A stretch of 5,456 nucleotides of DNA from Rubrobacter sp. (GTDB lineage: Bacteria > Actinomycetota > Rubrobacteria > Rubrobacterales > Rubrobacteraceae): positions 1 to 5,456 of the forward strand of contig JADDKG010000106.1 of NCBI GenBank assembly GCA_020253895.1, written 5' to 3'. Below, in pieces: positions 1 to 5,274 of the stretch. The notes beneath the pieces were generated by a model. The model made no database searches, was not told the DNA's origin, and saw only the letters and a program-made list of their open reading frames with translations. The position numbers and the translations under genes were made by a program. Position 1 is the first letter of the stretch. Each line of letters opens with the position of its first letter.

Positions 1-123
1 CAGTCTCGCTACCCCTATCCGCGCTTCCCTACGCCGGTGCTAACCGGTTCAGGTTCCAAGGGTCTGCTCTCAGCCCCTACCGAGGCACCCCCAGCGCTTC
101 TCTACCCAACCGATACTACCACA

Positions 124-139
124 GCGGGGCGCTCCCCGC
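124..139 (-). terminator. Short GC hairpin just after the first reductase gene
   Basis: A perfect 6-bp stem, GCGGGG with CCCCGC around the loop CGCT, begins four bases beyond the stop codon of the minus-strand reductase gene. The position fits transcription termination. There is no T-rich tract after it on the minus strand, so this is a weak intrinsic terminator at best. Confidence 0.35.
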
Positions 140-142
140 GCC

Positions 143-913
143 TCAGACCACCGCGCTCGCCGGACCGCCCGCCACGTAGATGGTCTCGCCGCTTATGTAG
201 GAGGCCTCGTCCGAGACCAGGAACGCTACCACGTTGGCGATGTCGTCCACCCGCCCGAAGCGCCGCAGGGGGATGCTCTTGGCGAACTTCTCCTTCATCT
301 CCTCGATGGTCATCCCCACCCGCTCGGCGGCCTCCCGGGTCATCTCCGTCTCGATCCAGCCGGGCGCCACCGCGTTGACGTTTATGTTGAACCTCCCCAG
401 CTCCAGCGCCAGCGTCCGGGTGAGCGCCTGCAGGCCGGCCTTCGCCGAGGAGTAGTTGGCCTGCCCCCGGTTGCCGAGCGCCACCACGGAGCTGGTGTTG
501 ACTATCTTGCCGTAGTTCTGCTCCACCATGTACTTCTGCGCCGCCTTGGAGCACAGGAAGCTGCCCTTGAGGTGGACGTCGAGCACCAGGTCCCAGTCCT
601 CCTCGCTCATCTTGAACGAGAGGTTGTCCCGGATGATCCCGGCGTTGTTCACCAGGATGTCCAGCCGCCCGAAGCGCCCCACGACCTCCTCAAAGGCCTC
701 CTCCACCCGCCGGGCATCGGAGACGTCACACCCTACGGCAAGGGCCTCCGCGCCGGTGGCCTCTACCGCCTCGACCGTCTCGCCACACGCCTCCGCAGAC
801 AGGTCCAGCACGGCCACGCTCGCCCCGTCCTGGGCCAGCCGGATGGCCTCCGCAGCGCCTATGCCCCGAGCCGCCCCGGTGACAACCGCAACCCGACCGC
901 TGAGTCTGCCCAT
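143..913 (-). CDS. SDR-family 3-oxoacyl-(CoA/ACP) reductase, FabG/PhaB-like, probably NAD(H)-linked
   Basis: This is a 256-residue classical short-chain dehydrogenase, a cytosolic enzyme family that interconverts 3-oxoacyl and 3-hydroxyacyl thioesters. Visible motifs are the nucleotide-binding TGAARGIG (residues 12-19), NNAG (89-92), the catalytic Ser at 141/142, and Tyr154-x3-Lys158 in QANYSSAK. The C-terminal SGETIYVAGG is also typical. Asp37 ends the second strand (VLDLS), a feature of NAD-preferring SDRs; the neighbouring reductase has NYSRS there. The usual tetrad Asn is replaced by His114 in VHLKGSF, a sequence style also seen in the NAD-dependent (R)-hydroxyacyl-CoA dehydrogenase domain of MFE-2. 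I chose the ATG at 913 because GGAAAGGTGG lies four bases before it and the family's N-terminus starts there; an in-frame GTG at 976 lacks a ribosome site. It could act in PHB formation, PHB reuse or general 3-hydroxyacyl-CoA oxidation; substrate is inferred. Confidence 0.9.
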   Translation of the reverse strand: MGRLSGRVAVVTGAARGIGAAEAIRLAQDGASVAVLDLSAEACGETVEAVEATGAEALAVGCDVSDARRVEEAFEEVVGRFGRLDILVNNAGIIRDNLSFKMSEEDWDLVLDVHLKGSFLCSKAAQKYMVEQNYGKIVNTSSVVALGNRGQANYSSAKAGLQALTRTLALELGRFNINVNAVAPGWIETEMTREAAERVGMTIEEMKEKFAKSIPLRRFGRVDDIANVVAFLVSDEASYISGETIYVAGGPASAVV

Positions 914-982
914 CGTTCCACCTTTCCAATAGTTAGCCGTCGTACCGTCGCATATACCGCCCATGATTATATTCACTTATTA

Positions 983-1010
983 CGTATATATCCTGCGCAC
1001 TTAAGTGCAA
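983..1010 (-). promoter_or_regulatory. Putative promoter of the first reductase, with palindromes over both boxes
   Basis: On the minus strand TTGCAC (1005-1010) is followed after 16 bases by TATACG (983-988). A perfect 12-bp palindrome, GCACTTAAGTGC (997-1008), overlaps the -35 box. TACGTATATATC (981-992), which matches the phaQ-promoter palindrome at 9 of 12 positions, covers the -10 box. A separate TATAAT (966-971) has no good -35. Both overlaps suit repressor sites, but neither is proven. The start would fall near 976, giving a leader of about 60 bases. Confidence 0.4.
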
Positions 1011-1063
1011 CGGTGCTACGACCGTGATGGTGGAAGGGCTGCGGGCATTGTATCCCAAACCGT

Positions 1064-1087
1064 GCGGGCTCCCGGAAGGGAGCCCGC
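1064..1087 (-). terminator. Strong hairpin after the second reductase gene
   Basis: GCGGGCTCCC and GGGAGCCCGC form a perfect 10-bp stem with a GGAA loop on the plus strand (TTCC on the minus strand), 29 bases after the stop codon of the minus-strand gene at 1117. The following minus-strand bases (ACGGTTTGGG) hold only a short T run, as is common in GC-rich genomes. It probably separates the two reductase genes into different transcripts. Confidence 0.65.
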
Positions 1088-1116
1088 GGGTAAGGTGTGC
1101 GGCGCTCGTGTGTGCT

Positions 1117-1860
1117 TTACATATACACGCCGCCGTTCACGTTGAGGGTCTGGCCGGTGATGTAGTCGCCGTCTTCGATGAGATAGCGGACGGCGCGGGC
1201 CACCTCCGTGGGCTTGCCGATCCTGCCGAGGGGTATGCGGGCCTTTATCTTCTCCTGCACCTCTTCGGGGACGCCGGCGAACATATCCGTCTCGATAAAG
1301 CCCGGGCACACGGCGTTCACGCAGACGTTGTAGCGGGCGAGCTCGAGGGCCGCTGTCTTGGTAAAGCCTATGATGCCGGCCTTTGCTGCCGCGTAGTTTG
1401 CCTGCCCGAAGTTTCCCGCCTGCCCGACGAAGGAGCTTATGTTGACGATCTTGCCTCCCCCGTTCTCCATAAAGTGGGGGAGGGCGGCCTTTACGGTGTA
1501 GAAGCAGCTGTTGAGGTCTACCTGGACGACCTTATCCCATTCCTCAGGGGTCATCTTTTTCATCGTCCTGTCTATGTTTATCCCGGCGTTGTTGACCAAG
1601 ACGTCGAGCTTGCCGAACCTCTCCACGGTCTGCTCGATGAGCCGGGCCGCCTGCCCCGCGTCGGAGACGTCGCCCTGGATCGCTACCGCTTCCCCGCCGG
1701 AGGATGAGATCTTCTGCACCAGCTCCTCCGCCGGCCCCTTGCTCCGCGAGTAGTTAACCACCACCCGCGCGCCGCCTCCGGCCAGCTCCTCGGCTATGGC
1801 CCGACCAATGCCGCGGCCCGCCCCCGTCACTACAGCCACCGATCCCCTGAGCTCGCCCAT
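1117..1860 (-). CDS. phaB: Acetoacetyl-CoA reductase-like SDR, probably NADPH-linked (PhaB)
   Basis: This 247-residue SDR has almost exactly the length of known PhaB proteins. PhaB reduces acetoacetyl-CoA to (R)-3-hydroxybutyryl-CoA, the monomer for PHB. Motifs are TGAGRGIG (12-19), NNAG (90-93), Ser143, and Tyr156-x3-Lys160 in QANYAAAK. CPGFIETDM (185-193) and the ending NVNGGVYM resemble the PhaB/FabG C-terminus. The second strand ends in NYSRSK (36-41), with no Asp and with basic residues nearby, which suits NADPH. Asp115 stands where FabG has its tetrad Asn. The ATG at 1860 follows GGGAGGAG by four bases; upstream in-frame codons give a non-homologous extension. It lies divergent to a PhaQ-like repressor, with phaA on the other arm, which favours PhaB over a fatty-acid FabG. 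FabG activity towards acyl-ACP cannot be excluded. Confidence 0.9.
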   Translation of the reverse strand: MGELRGSVAVVTGAGRGIGRAIAEELAGGGARVVVNYSRSKGPAEELVQKISSSGGEAVAIQGDVSDAGQAARLIEQTVERFGKLDVLVNNAGINIDRTMKKMTPEEWDKVVQVDLNSCFYTVKAALPHFMENGGGKIVNISSFVGQAGNFGQANYAAAKAGIIGFTKTAALELARYNVCVNAVCPGFIETDMFAGVPEEVQEKIKARIPLGRIGKPTEVARAVRYLIEDGDYITGQTLNVNGGVYM

Positions 1861-1906
1861 CAGGCTCCTCCCGTCTTCCGCACGCTCCGCCTTCCCTACA
1901 GCCCCC

Positions 1907-1935
1907 AGTCTAGTGCCCCCCCATACCCCGTTCAA
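1907..1935 (-). promoter_or_regulatory. Putative promoter of the phaB-like gene
   Basis: On the minus strand TTGAAC (1930-1935) and TAGACT (1907-1912) match the bacterial -35 and -10 consensus at four of six positions each, with an optimal 17-base spacer. Transcription would start near 1900, leaving a leader of about 40 bases that contains the GGGAGGAG ribosome site. Confidence 0.5.
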
Positions 1936-1950
1936 ATACCCATCCTGTTC

Positions 1951-1962
1951 GCGGACGTCCGC
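1951..1962. promoter_or_regulatory. Perfect 12-bp palindrome, possible operator in the divergent control region
   Basis: GCGGACGTCCGC is its own reverse complement. It sits 15 bases upstream of the putative -35 box of the minus-strand reductase and about 40 bases from the phaQ promoter. A hairpin here would have only a two-base loop and the adjacent A run lies on the wrong side for minus-strand termination, so a dimeric protein-binding site is more likely. Which regulator would bind is unknown. Confidence 0.4.
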
Positions 1963-2003
1963 AAAAAGAACGTTACAATGTCACCAGATGCCGACGAGAT
2001 CTC

Positions 2004-2031
2004 TTGACATATCAGTACATATATGTAGGAT
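2004..2031 (+). promoter_or_regulatory. phaQ promoter
   Basis: A perfect -35 box TTGACA (2004-2009) is followed after 16 bases by TAGGAT (2026-2031), four of six to consensus. It is the best sigma-70-type promoter in the window and stands in an AT-rich patch within GC-rich DNA. It would drive phaQ and, through the short 28-base gap, the first phasin-like gene. Confidence 0.7.
2016..2027. promoter_or_regulatory. Palindromic operator within the phaQ promoter
   Basis: TACATATATGTA is a perfect palindrome lying between the -35 and -10 boxes and touching the -10. It carries the ACAT/ATGT half-sites common in PadR-family operators. A near-palindrome, TGCATATACA (2031-2040), follows directly. A protein bound here would block RNA polymerase, so autorepression by the PhaQ-like protein is the simplest reading; in Bacillus, PhaQ represses its own gene. 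Confidence 0.55.
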
Positions 2032-2055
2032 GCATATACAATGGAAGAGAGATCG

Positions 2056-2487
2056 ATGAACGACGAGCGCAGGGAGCGGGGCTCCGGGCCCTGGGGGAAG
2101 GAGTTCCGGGGGGTCGAGGCCCGGCCCAGGAACTGGCTGGTGCCGGTGATCCTGCTGTCGCTGCGGGACTGGAACTCCTACGGGTACGAGCTTATGGAGC
2201 GTGCGGCCAAGTTCGGCTTTGAGGCGATAAACCCGGGCACGCTCTACCGGACGCTGCGGCAGATGGAGAAGGAGGGGATCGTAAAGTCCACCTGGGAGAC
2301 CTCCAAGGGAGGACCGGCCCGGAGGATGTACTCCATCACCGACGCGGGGAGGGCCTACCTGGATTTCTGGGCCAAGTCTCTGGAGCAATACCAGCAGATG
2401 ATGGATACCTTTTTCAGGATGTACACCGGCCGTCCGATGCGGGACGAGCCGGAGGACGAGGAGCGCGGCAACAAGGAGCGGCGTTAG
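2056..2487 (+). CDS. phaQ: PhaQ-like PadR-family transcriptional repressor, likely PHB-responsive
   Basis: This 143-residue protein has a PadR-type winged helix (about residues 24-98). NWLVPVILLSL (26-36), GTLYRTLRQMEKEGIV (61-76) and GGPARRMYSIT (85-95) are typical blocks. A C-terminal dimerisation helix follows (about 96-125) with SLEQYQQMMDTFFRMYTG, then a charged tail. This blend, especially the QYQ-M-TFF-MYT segment, resembles PhaQ, which in Bacillus megaterium represses phaQ and the phasin gene and is released by PHB. The call agrees with the phasin-like and phaA genes downstream. I chose the ATG at 2056 because GGAAGAGAG (2043-2051) is well spaced before it. The ATG at 2041 would add five residues but lies within about ten bases of the -10 box and would need a nearly leaderless transcript, which actinobacteria do use. 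The ligand is inferred from homology. Confidence 0.85.
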   Translation: MNDERRERGSGPWGKEFRGVEARPRNWLVPVILLSLRDWNSYGYELMERAAKFGFEAINPGTLYRTLRQMEKEGIVKSTWETSKGGPARRMYSITDAGRAYLDFWAKSLEQYQQMMDTFFRMYTGRPMRDEPEDEERGNKERR

Positions 2488-2515
2488 CGCCGGCGGGGAA
2501 AGGAGCTTGAGCGTC

Positions 2516-2842
2516 ATGGCAGAGGCGGAAGGGACGGCCGCCGAGAGGCTGGCTGAGAGTGCCTGGGGTATCTATGGGGTGATGCTGGCGCATCTGGCGG
2601 GTATCCAGCAGCGTAACGTGCGCTTTGCACAGGATCTGGTCGACCGCTACATCGAGGAGCTGCGAGACCGGGTGGAGGTCAACCGGGAGGCGGGAAGGCA
2701 GCTCGCGGACCATGCCCTCCGCCAGCAGGAGGCGCTGCGCGAGCTTCTCCGCGAGTCGGTCGACGCGTACGTGGATCTCCTGTACGCGCCGCTCCGGCAC
2801 TACGGAGCCCAGCTCGAGGAGTCAGGGAGGTGGCGCGGGTAG
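2516..2842 (+). CDS. Small helical phasin-like protein, first of a tandem pair
   Basis: I do not recognise a named family. The 108-residue product is predicted almost wholly helical, has no cysteine, signal peptide or clear membrane span, and is rich in Arg, Glu, Leu, Ala and Gln. Residues 31-96 align without gaps to residues 35-100 of the second small protein (2990-3322) with 23 identities, strongest in NRE...RQQEA..EL.R.S..AY.D.L. The amphipathic helix pattern and the place between phaQ and phaA suggest a phasin, a granule-surface protein, matching the phaQ-phasin arrangement of Bacillus. The ATG at 2516 is preceded by AAAGGAG ten bases away; an in-frame TTG at 2507 has only one base after that site and is unlikely. 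It follows phaQ by 28 bases and is probably co-transcribed with it. A PHA-synthase accessory subunit is an alternative. Confidence 0.75.
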   Translation: MAEAEGTAAERLAESAWGIYGVMLAHLAGIQQRNVRFAQDLVDRYIEELRDRVEVNREAGRQLADHALRQQEALRELLRESVDAYVDLLYAPLRHYGAQLEESGRWRG

Positions 2843-2989
2843 GGAGAGCCCGGCTGTCGGTGGTTGGTTGCTTCGAGGGGCGGGACCGGTAGGCAGGGTC
2901 CTGCCCCTTCTCCTCTCTTATGGTGCGTGTGGAGCAGGGACGGGGCGGGTAGTAAACTGGGTGCGGGAAAGAGGAAAGGGGATATCGGG

Positions 2990-3322
2990 ATGGACGAGAA
3001 GCAGCAGAAGAAGATAGAGGAGGCCGCCGAGAAGTTCGCCGAGGCGGTGCGGGAGACGTACCAGGCCATGGCCAACCGGGCCGTCTCCGCCCAACAGCTC
3101 AACGCCGAGCTAACCCAGGCCTTCTTTAACAGCGTGGTGCGCAACCTGCAGGAGCAGGCGGCCGGCAACCGGGAGCTGGCACAGAGCCTCATGGAGCAGC
3201 AGCGGCGCCAGCAGGAGGCCGCCCAGGAGCTGGCCCGACAGTCCATGAACGCCTACGCGGATTTCCTGAGCTCCTTGTTCGCCTACTACCAAGGGAGCGT
3301 GCAGCGGGCGCAGGGGAGGTAA
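2990..3322 (+). CDS. Small helical phasin-like protein, second of a tandem pair
   Basis: This 110-residue protein is the paralogue of the preceding small gene. It is helical, Gln- and Ala-rich, lacks Cys, and has a lysine- and glutamate-rich N-terminus (MDEKQQKKIEEAAEKF) followed by long amphipathic helices; the segment QEQAAGNRELAQSLMEQQRR (55-73) would suit a coiled coil. The C-terminal DFLSSLFAYY (91-100) is more hydrophobic and could contact polymer or a partner. The ATG at 2990 follows GAGGAAAGGGG with about eight bases of spacing; an earlier in-frame start at 2864 would add an unrelated, low-complexity leader without a ribosome site. The 147-base gap before it is long for a simple operon and might hide its own weak promoter. 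Phasin function is inferred from position and composition; sequence alone does not establish it. Confidence 0.75.
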   Translation: MDEKQQKKIEEAAEKFAEAVRETYQAMANRAVSAQQLNAELTQAFFNSVVRNLQEQAAGNRELAQSLMEQQRRQQEAAQELARQSMNAYADFLSSLFAYYQGSVQRAQGR

Positions 3323-3331
3323 GGGCAGAGG

Positions 3332-3379
3332 CGGCGGCCCGAGCTTTAATCCCGGCTCCGGCCGCCGGTGTACTCTTTT
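3332..3379 (+). terminator. Hairpin between the phasin-like genes and phaA
   Basis: CGGCGGCC (3332-3339) pairs with GGCCGCCG (3360-3367), and inside it GAGC (3341-3344) pairs with GCTC (3355-3358), with one C-C mismatch and a ten-base loop. TACTCTTTT follows. This is a plausible intrinsic terminator or a partial one that lowers phaA expression relative to the phasin-like genes. No convincing promoter lies between it and the phaA start at 3415, so readthrough is likely needed. Confidence 0.55.
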
Positions 3380-3414
3380 GGGATCTTGAGGCTTTTTAAG
3401 GGAAGGAGGAGCGC

Positions 3415-4617
3415 GTGAGCTTCGGCAACGGCAGGGAGGTAGTGATCTCCACCCCGCTCAGGACCGCCATCGGGACCTTCGGGGGCTCGCTCAAGGACGT
3501 GCCGGCCACCGAGCTCGGGGCGACCGTCGGCCGGGAGGTCATCTCCCGCTCCGGGGTCGACCCCGAGCAGGTCGACCAGGTGATAGTCGGGAACATCCTC
3601 TCGGCCGGGCAGGGGATGAACCCCGGCCGGCAGGTGGGGATAAAGAGCGGGCTTCCTGTTGAGGCCCCCGCGATGACCCTCAACAGGATGTGCGGCTCGG
3701 GGCTTCAGGCCATCGTCTCGGCGGCCCAGGAGATAGCGCTCGGCGACGCCGAGGTGGTCCTGGCCGGTGGGATCGAGAACATGGACCAGGCCCCGTTCCT
3801 GCTCCCCAAGGGCCGCTACGGCTACCGGATGGGTATGCCGAAGGCGGACATCTTGGACCACATGGTCTACGACGGGCTGTGGGACATCTTCAACGACTAC
3901 CACATGGGGATGACCGCCGAGAACGTGGCGGAGCGCTACGGCGTCAGCCGGGAGGACTCCGACGCCTACGCGGTCCGCAGCCACCAGCGGGCGGCCCGGG
4001 CGATCGCCGAGGGCTACTTCGACGAGCAGATAGTCCCCGTGGAGGTACGCCAGAAAAAGGAGACGGTGAAGTTCGTCAAGGACGAGCACGTCCGGGAGAA
4101 CGCCTCGCTCGAGGGGCTCGCCCGGCTCAAGCCGGTCTTCAAGCGGGACGGCGGGACGGTCACCGCGGGCAACGCCAGCGGGATCAACGACGGCGCCGCC
4201 CTGATGCTGGTCTCGAGCGCCCGCAAGGCCGAGGAGCTGGGGCTGCCGGTGGCCGGCCGGCTGGTCTCGGCGGCGGTTGCCGGGGTGGACCCGGCGATCA
4301 TGGGGGTCGGGATGGTCCCGGCCTCGCAGGCGGCGCTGAAGAAGGCCGGGCTCTCCATCGAGGACATGGATATCGTGGAGGCCAACGAGGCCTTCGCCTC
4401 CATAGCGGTGACCGTGGGGCGGGAGCTCAAGGTGCCCGAGGAGAAGCTCAACCCCCTGGGCGGGGCGGTGGCCCTCGGCCATCCCATCGGCGCCACCGGG
4501 GCCATCCTGACCGTCAAGATCCTGCACGAGCTCGCCCGCACCGGCGGCCGCTACGGGCTGGTGACCCTGTGCATCGGCGGGGGGATGGGGATAGCGGCGA
4601 TCTTCGAGCGGGTCTAG
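3415..4617 (+). CDS. phaA: Acetyl-CoA C-acetyltransferase (biosynthetic thiolase PhaA)
   Basis: This 400-residue thiolase joins two acetyl-CoA into acetoacetyl-CoA, the first step to PHB; the reverse thiolytic reaction is also possible. The acylated Cys93 is in NRMCGSGLQ, the NEAF motif is at 324-327, His356 lies in GHPIGATG, and the second catalytic Cys386 is in LCIGGGMG. These are offset by 4 to 8 residues from the well-known Zoogloea enzyme (Cys89, Asn316, His348, Cys378), and the length agrees. The GTG start at 3415 is set by AAGGAGGA (3403-3410) four bases upstream. It is preceded by the phasin-like pair and a hairpin, and ends just before a strong convergent terminator. A role in fatty-acid or amino-acid degradation is an alternative, but the phaQ and reductase neighbours favour PHB synthesis. 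Confidence 0.95.
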   Translation: MSFGNGREVVISTPLRTAIGTFGGSLKDVPATELGATVGREVISRSGVDPEQVDQVIVGNILSAGQGMNPGRQVGIKSGLPVEAPAMTLNRMCGSGLQAIVSAAQEIALGDAEVVLAGGIENMDQAPFLLPKGRYGYRMGMPKADILDHMVYDGLWDIFNDYHMGMTAENVAERYGVSREDSDAYAVRSHQRAARAIAEGYFDEQIVPVEVRQKKETVKFVKDEHVRENASLEGLARLKPVFKRDGGTVTAGNASGINDGAALMLVSSARKAEELGLPVAGRLVSAAVAGVDPAIMGVGMVPASQAALKKAGLSIEDMDIVEANEAFASIAVTVGRELKVPEEKLNPLGGAVALGHPIGATGAILTVKILHELARTGGRYGLVTLCIGGGMGIAAIFERV

Positions 4618-4652
4618 GGAAGGCCTCCCTCTCTCCTTGCGAAAGAGCACGT

Positions 4653-4680
4653 GCCTCTGAGGCCCTCCGGCCTCAGAGGC
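4653..4680. terminator. Bidirectional terminator between phaA and the GNAT gene
   Basis: GCCTCTGAGGCC and GGCCTCAGAGGC form a perfect 12-bp stem with a four-base CTCC loop, the most stable hairpin I see in the window. It begins 36 bases after the phaA stop. Its right arm contains the last two sense codons and the stop codon of the opposing GNAT gene (4673-4675). T-tracts are short on both sides (GTTT on the plus strand, CTCTTTC on the minus strand). Confidence 0.8.
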
Positions 4681-5176
4681 GCATGTTTACCCGTTCTACG
4701 CCGTCCTCCCAGCTGAGCTCGTCGGGGAGCTCGAGCTTCTTCGGGAGGCCGAGCATCCGCCGGTTCTCGGGGAGGACCAGGGCGTAGAGGTGCCGGATGC
4801 CGCGCTCCCGGGCCTCTGCGACGAGCAGGCGGGTCATCTCGAGGCCCAGTCCCCTTCCCTGGTAGCGGTCCTCGACGACCGCCGCGTACTCGGCGGCGTC
4901 CTCCTCGCCCTCCCGGTCGTAGCAGACGAACGCTATGATCTCCCGCGGGTCCTCCGGGTCCAGCGCGACCAGCCCCAGCCGCCTCCCGCCGTCCGGCCCG
5001 GAGAAGCGCCGGAGCTTCTGCCTCGGAAGCTCCTTGGTGGGGCCGAAGTAGCGGAGGTAGCGGGTCCGGTCGCTGAGGCGCCCGAACATCCGCTCCAGCG
5101 CCGGGGCGTCATCCGGCCGGTACTCCCGGACCCTTACCCGCGTGCCGTCTCTCAGGGTGAGCGTCCGCTCTTCCAA
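4673..5176 (-). CDS. GNAT-family N-acetyltransferase resembling the Pat acetyltransferase domain
   Basis: The 167-residue protein is a single GNAT domain that would move an acetyl group from acetyl-CoA to an amine. The acetyl-CoA-binding motif A is VVEDRYQGRGLG (100-111, with the Q-x-x-G-x-G pattern), followed by the helix EMTRLLVAEARERGI (113-127) and the ENRRML motif (137-142). The N-terminal VRVREYRPDDAPALERMFGRLSDRTRYLRYF style, and the whole core, resemble the GNAT domain of Pat-type protein lysine acetyltransferases. The large acyl-CoA-synthetase-like part of PatZ is absent, and no cyclic-nucleotide domain is present. The TTG start at 5176 follows GGGAGGT by nine bases, and there is no nearby ATG. 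It is downstream of, and parallel to, the acyl-CoA dehydrogenase. Its substrate is unknown; metabolic enzyme acetylation is an inference. Confidence 0.85.
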   Translation of the reverse strand: MEERTLTLRDGTRVRVREYRPDDAPALERMFGRLSDRTRYLRYFGPTKELPRQKLRRFSGPDGGRRLGLVALDPEDPREIIAFVCYDREGEEDAAEYAAVVEDRYQGRGLGLEMTRLLVAEARERGIRHLYALVLPENRRMLGLPKKLELPDELSWEDGVERVNMRL

Positions 5177-5226
5177 GCCGGCGCTACCTCCCCGTCACAA
5201 TATGCAGATTGCACATAGCGGGGAAG

Positions 5227-5254
5227 ATTCTAGCGGCGTCCGGGAGGCCGACAA
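5227..5254 (-). promoter_or_regulatory. Putative promoter of the GNAT gene
   Basis: On the minus strand TTGTCG (5249-5254, four of six to consensus) and TAGAAT (5227-5232, five of six) are separated by 16 bases. Transcription would start near 5220, giving a leader of about 44 bases. In that leader CAAT (5198-5201) and ATTG (5208-5211) form a small inverted repeat around TGCA elements, a possible operator. This suggests that the GNAT gene is transcribed apart from the dehydrogenase. Confidence 0.5.
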
Positions 5255-5274
5255 GGGGAGGGAGGTGAACCCTT

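Noticed and set aside
33..80. A stretch with GGTTCAGGTTCCAAGG that recalls the core of bacterial signal recognition particle RNA, plus a small hairpin CCGGT/ACCGG (34-47).
   Set aside because: The conserved GGAA tetraloop and the matching flanking stem are missing, so I do not call an RNA gene; the hairpin is only 5 bp with no T-tract.
1118..1127. TACATATACA at the end of the phaB-like gene as another phaQ-type box.
   Set aside because: It is the coding sequence for the terminal Val-Tyr-Met-stop and lies far from any promoter.
2892..2958. Inverted repeat GGCAGG/CCTGCC (2892-2905) and a TAAACT (2953-2958) as a terminator and promoter between the phasin-like genes.
   Set aside because: The stem would have a two-base loop and no good T-tract, and the best -35 match (TGGAGC) is only three of six.
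2864..2989. In-frame upstream extension of the second phasin-like protein starting at 2864.
   Set aside because: No ribosome site at 2864, composition unlike the rest, and a clear site precedes the ATG at 2990.
3371..3414. A separate phaA promoter in the TTTTGGGATCTTGAGGCTTTTTAAG stretch, read piecewise.
   Set aside because: No -35 and -10 pair at acceptable spacing could be found.
3690..4787. Long open frames overlapping phaA on both strands.
   Set aside because: They are Gly/Arg/Pro-rich products of GC-rich third positions; phaA itself has all catalytic thiolase motifs.
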